64,000 nt of DNA from Smallanthus sonchifolius (Eukaryota; Streptophyta; Magnoliopsida; Asterales; Asteraceae), in assembly GCA_023525975.1 (NCBI GenBank), contig CM042022.1, forward strand, positions 64,748,001-64,812,000, written 5' to 3'. Under the pieces are notes generated by a model. That model ran no database searches. It saw nothing but the letters and a program-made list of their open reading frames with translations, and had not been told where the DNA came from. The stretch's first letter is position 1. Each line of letters starts with the position of its first letter. Of this stretch, positions 57,477 to 64,000 are shown piece by piece. The position numbers and the translations under genes were made by a program.

Positions 57477-59923
57477 TGTCACACCCCGACCGATGGCGGA
57501 ATCATCGGGGCGGGACATGTAAGACTGTTCATAGCACATGGTTGACTAAATTGAAATATATTAAAGTTAAATTTCCATTACAAATAATCCAAGTACAAAC
57601 CAAATTCAAACAAGAAACATAAAACAATTCATAAAGTTCTTGATTTAAATTGCTAAGTCCAAATCCTATGTTGAACACGTCTTGAATCAATCTCATATAT
57701 TGGGGCCTGAAACATGAATAAAATAAAGTCAACTAAAAAGTTGGTGAGTATAACACAGTTGTATGTAGATAGCATATAGTTGAAAACAAATCCTTTACAA
57801 AACATGATAAAATAAGGCATTTATGGGGAGCAGCTATTGTGTAACCATGTACAACCAAACCTTGTAACTAGCATGCAAAAATTGTGTTGTCGGTTTCAAT
57901 CACCGCGCACCATGGGTGGGTTTGTCAGACTCAATAGATCTATCATTGAAAACCGTCGGCTTGTATAGTTAATGATTGCACATAAGAGCATACAAAGGTT
58001 AGCACACCTAGCACTCGGGCACAAAGCTCAAATTTTGCACACATGTATGTAAATAGGATTTTTGCACTTGTGTTATTTGTGTAAATGTAAATGTGTAATG
58101 TGTAATGCGTATAGAGTTCATGTTCCACCCCAAAAGTGTAAAAGAGTAAAAGGGGTTGTGAATACTCGCTTGGTATGGAAGTGTAGCTAACAAAGATTAT
58201 AGATAGCAAATATGATCCTTGAAATGCACAATTGAATCAAATAGATGCATAAGGTTTAAGTCTAAAATGAAAGTTGAATTTGTGTATAAAACTATTGATT
58301 TGTATTTAAAAAGTATTGAATAAAATATATAGAGTTTGAATATTTTTGAAACAATTTGATTAGGTTTGAATTGAATAATTGAATAAATATATAATTATAG
58401 TTTATGAAATAATGTAAATATTAATTGTAGTTAAGTATAAATAATAAATGAGTTTGATTTAAATTGTAAATTAAATAAATAATCATTATCTTATTTATTT
58501 ATAAATTTTGTAACTTAATTATTTAAAATATCATTTAAGTATAAGATATTAAATATAAATTTAATTTTTCATAAACTTTTAAATAAATTATATTTATGTC
58601 AAGATTAAACTTCTAATCCATTTTAAATATAGAAAACATATTTTTTTATAAAATCTGAAACATTTACTGATTAAAATATATAAAATTATAATTCTGATAA
58701 AAGTTCTGAATCTCACACGACCGTGCCTCGGAAGGGCACGATCGTGCTCAAGCCACGGGCGCGACCGCGCTAGTCGGGGCGCGACCGGGTTGATCAACAG
58801 GAGCACAATCTAGACAAGTCAACAGGCACGACCGTGCCTTGGCCCGGCACGGTCGTGTCTATGATCTTTAGACACAACAGAGACTAGCCCAGAGGGCATG
58901 ACAAGGTCTGGACAGGAGGGCACGACCGCGCTCTATGATGCACGGCCGCGCTAGACGATTAGCGCGACCGTGTCTCTTCCAAATCAGACACGAATTGGCA
59001 AATGCTTGTATTTTAAACGCTGGAATTGTTAGGGCTTTTGATTAATGGGTTATTACGAGTCTTTTAGGATATTTTAATTGTATTAACAACATTTTTAACA
59101 GTGGATTCGATTAAATTATTTTGAATAAAACATCGATTCTGATTCGGGGTAAATTCTATGATGGAAGCCTAAATTATTATGGGGCTTTCGATATAGAGAC
59201 TAAATAACTGAAATAAATTATTTCAATTATCCGAAACAGTAGAGGATTGATAGAGATCGGCAAGAAAGAGTTCCGGCGTCGACGGCTTGAGTTCCGGCGA
59301 TCTTTACTGCAACTCCGGCCAATCCAAATAGCCTGGGAACTTCAGGGATGATTGAGTATCGAGTCTCTGCTGCTGGATTGAGAGGATTCGGATCGAACAG
59401 CGGACTCTAGATTCTTGGAAAGCTTGAGAGAGTTTTTCGAAATTGGTAATATGAAACTAAGACGTTTGAGGAATTCGATAATTGTGATTCATTCGTTAAG
59501 GGGAAAAGAAACGGACGACTGTTACGGATTTCCAATGATCGGGTGATTAAACTGCATTTACGTTTCAACTGTTACGCAGGCGCGACCGTGATTAGGCACC
59601 GGGCGCGATCGTTCCAGGACCAGTCGCACGATCGTGCCGAGGCACTTGGCGCGACCGTGCTAGGACGAAGCACGACCGTGCTAATTAGAGTTTCTTGCTA
59701 AATTTTCAACTTTAGTCCTTAACCTTTCAGGTTTGACAAGTTCGAAATTAATAGTTACTTGTATAGCGTTTAAGTGTATATAATCGAGCAAAACTTGTAA
59801 ATTTGTATTGAATCATTGCATTTAATTTATGGCGAAGAGTATAATAAGACAGTGCACGAGTATTGAGTTTGAAATGCATTATATTGAATCGAAGTATGGT
59901 TACTAAAAATCAGAAATGTTACA
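57477..59923 (-). mobile_element. Solo LTR of the G family in D RNase H
   Basis: This 2,447-bp sequence is homologous over its whole length to the G LTRs (starts TGTCACACCCC, ends TGTTACA in + orientation). It is flanked by TSD AATGT at 57472-57476 and 59924-59928. No internal region is attached, so it is a solo LTR left by recombination between the two LTRs of a former element. It is clearly more diverged from the G LTRs than those are from each other. It has its own CpG-rich palindrome clusters. Confidence 0.95.
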
Positions 59924-59928
59924 AATGT

Positions 59929-60692
59929 GCTTTGTCTTGGAGTGCTACACCGGATTGTTTGTGATTGATATAGCACTCATGTTGTCAATGTGAATGGGAG
60001 TTGCCATGAAAGTCATCCCATAATCCAGCATTTGATTTTGTATCAAGATGACTTATGCACAACAACTTGAAACTGCAATGTATTATGCTTCTGCTGTAGA
60101 AGTTGAAACACATGTTTGCTTCTTGCACTGCCATGAAATCAGTCTCCCTCCCAGAAACTGACATCCCCCTGGAGTGGACTTTTTGTCCAAGTTGCATCCC
60201 CCATAATCACTGTCAGTGTATGCATACAGATTTAACTTATCATTTTTAGAATACCATAGCCCAAATCTTGGGGCTCCCTTTAGGTATCTAAAAATTCTCT
60301 TGACAGCTTGAAGATGTGAATTCTTTGGAGCTGCTTGGAATCTTGCATAGAGACATACTTCAATCATGATATCTAGCCTTGAGGCAGTGAGATACATGAG
60401 AGACCCTATCATTGCACGATATTGATGTTGATCAGTGTCTTGACCATCTTTGTATGGAGTCAACTGATGGTGCACTTGCATAGGGGTTCTTGCAGCAGAG
60501 CAGTCAGCCATCTTGAATCCTTCCAGAATGCCCTTGACATATTTGGATTGGCTGATGAAGATACCATTTGGAACTTGAATAACTTGAAGACCTAGAAAGA
60601 AATTTAGTTCACCCATTGAACTCATTTCAAACTTTGTGTGCATCAGGATCTCAAAGTCTTTACACAACTTCTTCCTTATTGATCCAAAGATG
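59929..60692 (-). pseudogene. pol: D pol, RT catalytic region and RNase H
   Basis: Reading on the minus strand, a IYVDDIIFGS box near 60690-60660 follows a nonsense codon. MGELNFFLGLQV, RAMIGSLMYLTAS, HLQAVKRIFRYLKG, AYTDSDYGGCNLDKKS and GGRLISWQCKKQTCVS follow, then a stop in 'STAEA'. The remainder to 59929 reads ISITNNP and HSKTKHI with two more stops, up to the solo LTR junction. This is the C-terminal half of RVT_2 and the copia RNase H. Confidence 0.9.
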
Positions 60693-60699
60693 ATATCAT

Positions 60700-61146
60700 C
60701 TACGTAGATTTATACCAGTAAGATTTCTCCCCTTCATCTTTGATAAACAAGGTCTGGTCAATGGCACCTCTTCTGAAGTTGTTGCTTAGTAGATATCCAA
60801 ACAAAGTTTCATACCAGGCTCTTGGGGCTTGATGTAAGCCATACAAAGCTTTGTCTAGTTTGAACACTTGGTTAGGATGTGTAGGATCTACAAAGCCTGG
60901 AGGCTGTTTGACATATACTTCTTCACCAATCTTCCCATACAGAAAAGCACTCTTGACATCCATTTGATAGACCATAAAATTTTTGGATGCAGCATATGCC
61001 AGGAAGATTCTGATGGCCTCCAGCATGGCAACAGGAGCAAAGACTTCATCATAGTTAATTCCCTCTTCCTGAGTGTAGCCTTGAGCTACAAGTCTGGCTT
61101 TGTTCTTGACTACAATGCCTCTCTCATCTTGTTTGTTCCTGAATAC
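60700..61146 (-). pseudogene. pol: D pol, reverse transcriptase N-terminal part
   Basis: It contains ARLVAQGYTQEEGINYDEV, VYQMDVKSAFLYGKIGEE and LDKALYGLHQAPRAWYETL. A frameshift near 60735, in a short G run just before the YVDD box, disconnects it from the catalytic part. A nonsense codon lies at its upstream edge (61146-61144). Confidence 0.9.
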
Positions 61147-62064
61147 CTATCTTGTGCCAATGGCAGATTGACCAGGTGGAGGATCAACAAGTTTCCAGAC
61201 ATCCTGTCTCTTGAGTTGCAGCAACTCTTCCTGCATTGCCTCAATCCAACTGTAGTGTTTCAGAGCTTCATCTATCTTCTTGGGTTCCACCTGAGATAGA
61301 AAACATGAAAACAAACATATATTGGCCTCGTGAGATTTGCTTCTTGTTAGAACTCCTTGGTGAACTTGGCCAATAATATTTTCCAGATGATGTTCCTTGT
61401 TGATCCTTTGTGCTGGTACCACCTCCAGTTGTATCCCTTGCTCAAGATTACTTTGATTTTGATCAGGGATTTCTTCATTCATGGTGGAAAAGTCTTCAAT
61501 ATCAACAGCTACATCAGTATTATCAGCAGCCACACCAGTATTATCAGCAATAGTATTTGCAGCATCTACATCATTTACCGAAGAGTCTTCATTCAAATTT
61601 TCATTTTCAGATAGGCTGCTGCTGGTGACATTGGAGAGTCTGGTTCCGGCTTCACTTGCTTCAATGGCTTCCATAACAGATGGAGGATCAATGGTTGGTC
61701 TTTTCAGACTTATGGAAGATTTAGGAAAATTCGGTCTGTAGTCAGAGGAAAAAGTGGAAGCAGGTGCTTGTGAAGAGGTAGACTCCATATTTGAGAAGAT
61801 GAGAGGCTCAAATATTTGGGTGAAGGAGTCTATGTCAAAGAGCCAGTTTGGGCCTTTTCCCTATTCACAGGAAATGTGTTCTCTACATTCCACATTGGCT
61901 GATTCTTCCATAATTCTTGTTCTTGAGTTGAATACTATGTAGGCCTTGGATTAAGAGCAATAGCCCACAAAATATCCTTCATCAAATTTGGCACCAAACT
62001 TAGGAAGAACCCCATGTGTGATCAGAATTGTGCATGGACATCCAAAAGGTTTTAGAAATCTAAT
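61147..62064 (-). pseudogene. pol: D pol, integrase C-terminus and linker to RT
   Basis: The first part (62064-61789) reads PFGCPCTILITHG and GAKFDEGYFVGY with stops, which is the copia integrase C-terminal region. The frame 61788-61147 is the Ser/Asp/Asn-rich linker with repeated VAADNTDVAVD-type sequence, followed by SWIEAMQEELLQLKRQDVWK, the start of the RT domain. Confidence 0.87.
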
Positions 62065-62999
62065 TTAGGGAACTCTTTGGAACCATAGTTCATAAGGTGT
62101 CTTGTTGAGAGGCTTGACTATGAGAACTCTATTTTGCACATAGCAGGCTGTGCTTACTGCTTCTGCCCAGAATGTGAGAGGCAGTTTTGAGTCAGCCAAC
62201 ATAGACCTTGCTGACTCAATTAGAGTTCTGTTTCTTCTTTCAGCAACTCCATTTTGTTGAGGAGTTCTTGGAGCACTGTATTGTCTTTCTATTCCCTTGC
62301 TCTCATAGAAACAGTTCAAAGTGTGGTTCTTGAACTCTGTGCCTTGATCACACCTTATTATCTTTACCTTCTGATTGCTTTGATTCTCTACCCTAAGGAT
62401 GTTGGATTTGAGAATTTCAGAAGTTTCATCTTTAGTTCTCAAAAAGTATACCCATGAGAATCTGGTGTAGGCATCAGTTATCACCAGACAGTATGACTTC
62501 TTACCCATTGACATAATATTTGTAGGACCAAAGAGATCCATATGCAGCAGCTGTAATGGAGTGTCATTTGTATTCAAGGTTTTGGGCTTGTGAGAACTCT
62601 TGTGTTGCTTTCCCTTCAAACAAGCAATGCAATGATCTTGTAGCTGGAATTCTTTATCAGGAAGCCATCTGACAAGATTATCCTTCACCGATTTGTTTAT
62701 GGTTTTGATGTTAACATGGCTTAATCTCCTGTGTCAGAGAGCTGATTCATCAACTGAAGCTTTTGACAGAAAACATGATACACTGCCAGATGGAGTGACC
62801 TCATTTATGTCAAGCACATAAAGATTTTATTTTCTCTAAGCAGTTAACATAATCTTTTCTAGAGGAGGTTTGGATAAGCCAGGAGATGGTACAAAGCATT
62901 CTTTATTTGTGAAGAGCATCTAGTGCTTCTGATCACATACCTAGGAAACACTCATGAGATTGAAGTCCAATTCTTTGACATAGTTTACCTTTTCAATAC
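62065..62999 (-). pseudogene. pol: D pol, pre-integrase and integrase core
   Basis: The pre-integrase region (62999-62689) has several stops but keeps LSHVNIKTIN. The frame 62688-62065 holds the zinc-finger cysteines (CIACLKGKQH) and the core with LLHMDLFGPT, VITDAYTRFSW, RCDQGTEFKN and QQNGVAERRNRT, so all three catalytic acidic residues are present, unlike in C1. It ends with PYELWFQRVP before a stop. Confidence 0.92.
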
Positions 63000-63179
63000 T
63001 CAATCTTTCATTGGACACAGTTCCTTATCCAGTAATAGATCCTCCTTTTGAGTCACTTCCAATGGCAACATATCCTCCATTGAAATGTCTGAGTTGGAGA
63101 GGATGGATCTGCTGCCTGTCATGTGCCTGGAACAACCACTGTCTACCACCCAGGTGTTATTCTTATGACCTGGCTGTCC
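63000..63179 (-). pseudogene. pol: D pol, protease
   Basis: The frame opens with GQPGHKNNTWVVDSGCSRHM, the copia aspartic protease active-site region (DSG). It begins right after an acceptor-like AG and becomes unreadable near 63000. Confidence 0.88.
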
Positions 63180-63200
63180 CTGCACATGAGAGAGATCTAG
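63180..63200 (-). promoter_or_regulatory. gag stop and splice-acceptor-like site of D
   Basis: On the minus strand gag ends WIPPTN-TAG (TAG at 63200-63198). A pyrimidine-rich stretch ctctctcatgtgcag then ends in AG at 63181-63180, and pol opens directly behind it. C1 and C2 share the layout. Confidence 0.5.
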
Positions 63201-63479
63201 TTAGTGGGAGGAATCCAAGAGCTTGCATCCTTGTAAAAAAGGGTTCTCGAATTATCAGTATTAGCATGTGTGCATTCAACGGAACCAATGATGATTCTTG
63301 GAGAAATTTTGGCTTTCCAATGTTGAATTGGTGGTTTTCCAGCTTTCTTTGCTTTGTCAGCATCATATGTTGCAACTGAGGACTTTGGCTTATCAGTAGC
63401 AGATTTTGTTGCTACTGATGGTTTTACTTGAGCAGCGGCAATCTTGGTTGCTGCTGAAGACTTGTCTTCGGGTCGCTTG
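63198..63479 (-). pseudogene. gag: D gag, C-terminal tail
   Basis: This Ala/Lys/Ser-rich gag tail (SSAATKIAAAQVKPSVATKS), ends PPIQHWKAKI and then SSWIPPTN-stop. The Ala-rich part is encoded by the same dyad motif found in the LTR, including a 10-bp-arm hairpin at 63392-63419. The upstream part of gag is cut off by the G-family LTR at 63480. Confidence 0.75.
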
Positions 63480-64000
63480 TGTCACACCCCGACCGATGGC
63501 GGAATCATCGGGGCGGGACATGTAGACTGTTCATAGCACATGGTTGACTAAATTGAAATATATTAAAGTCAAATTTGCATTACAAATAATCCAAGTACAA
63601 ATCAAATTCAAACAAAGAAACATAAAACAACTCATACAATTATTGATTTAAATTGCTAAGTCCAAATCCTATATTGAGCACGTCTTGAATCATTCTCACA
63701 TATTAGGGCCTGAAACATGAATAAAATAAAGTCAACTAAAAAGTTGGTGAGTATAACACAGTTGTATATAGATAGCATATAATTGAAAACAAATCCTTTA
63801 CATATCATGATAAATAATGCATTTATGGGCAGCAGCTATTGTGTAATCATGTACAACCAAACCTTGTAACTAGCATGCAAAAATTGTATTGTCGGTTTCA
63901 ATCACCGCGTACCATGGGTGGGTTTGTCAGACTCAATAGATCTATCATTGAAAACCGTCGGCTTGTATAGTTAATGATTGCACATAATCGCATACAAAGG
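63480..64000 (-). mobile_element. G-family LTR, truncated by the window edge
   Basis: The sequence starts TGTCACACCCCGACCGATGG, like the other G LTRs in + orientation, and aligns with them to the window end. The expected left TSD is GCTTG (63475-63479). Whether it is a solo LTR or the first LTR of a complete element cannot be seen. Confidence 0.93.

Larger units (their letters stand above)
51630..64000 (-). mobile_element. D: Sirevirus-like Ty1/copia element, right end outside the window
   Basis: The element lies on the minus strand, and its 3' LTR is at 51630-52343. Moving right (upstream in the element) come a polypurine tract, a broken extra ORF, a non-coding repeat stretch, RNase H, RT, integrase, protease and the tail of gag. 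A solo LTR (57477-59923) and a second G-family LTR (from 63480) interrupt it. GTGTG at 51625-51629 is the expected TSD, but it cannot be confirmed because the 5' LTR is not in the window. Gene order matches C1, with different LTR and repeat sequences, so it is a related but separate family. Confidence 0.9.

Overview
This window is plant nuclear DNA. It consists entirely of nested LTR retrotransposons, and I found no host gene, tRNA, rRNA or CRISPR array. The Ty1/copia and Ty3/gypsy proteins and the extra downstream ORFs resemble those of Asteraceae genomes (lettuce, sunflower and Tanacetum type). That assignment is an inference from family resemblance, and the window gives no direct species marker. 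The density of nesting suggests a gene-poor, repeat-rich chromosome region.

Layout. The oldest layer, family A, is a decayed Ty3/gypsy relic laid out head to tail as internal–LTR–internal–LTR–internal. Internal copy 1 is 1-3047. LTR-1 survives as 3048-5420, 24485-24900 and 33510-33788. Internal copy 2 is 33789-35753 plus 46026-46860. LTR-2 is 46861-49472, and internal copy 3 is 49473-51629. Five elements interrupt this scaffold directly or indirectly, four of them inside the window with both ends and a 5-bp target-site duplication. (1) C1, 5421-24479, + strand, TSD GAGGG, is a very large Sirevirus-like Ty1/copia element with gag, pol and an extra ORF. (2) C2, 11892-17446, TSD GGTAT, is a non-autonomous relative nested in the reverse transcriptase of C1. 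(3) B, 24901-33504, TSD TCTCG, has 2.6-kb LTRs and no recognisable coding capacity. (4) G, 35754-46020, minus strand, TSD CGAGT, is a nearly intact Ty3/gypsy chromovirus with near-identical LTRs. (5) D, from 51630 to beyond the right edge, minus strand, is a second Sirevirus-like copia element. D is itself interrupted by a solo G-family LTR (57477-59923, TSD AATGT) and by another G-family LTR that runs off the window from 63480.

How the parts relate. The copia elements share one plan: LTR, PBS, gag with CCHC knuckles, a gag stop codon followed by a splice-acceptor-like AG, then PR-IN-RT-RNase H. C1 and D carry a further long ORF between RNase H and the 3' LTR. All coding regions except G are heavily interrupted, and G has one frameshift and one nonsense codon.

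The most striking pattern is that every LTR family here carries clustered short dyad-symmetric (palindromic) motifs, each family with a different sequence. C1/C2 have GGCGAACTT-N3-AAGTTCGCC at a 33-34 bp period just upstream of the TATA box. D has back-to-back GATAAG/CTTATC dyads. G has 16 CpG-rich GCACGAYCGTGC-like units. A has three different hairpin arrays, and B has a cluster of assorted hairpins. Such palindromes are known in Sirevirus LTRs. Their presence in Ty3/gypsy families at the same locus is the observation I would follow up first.
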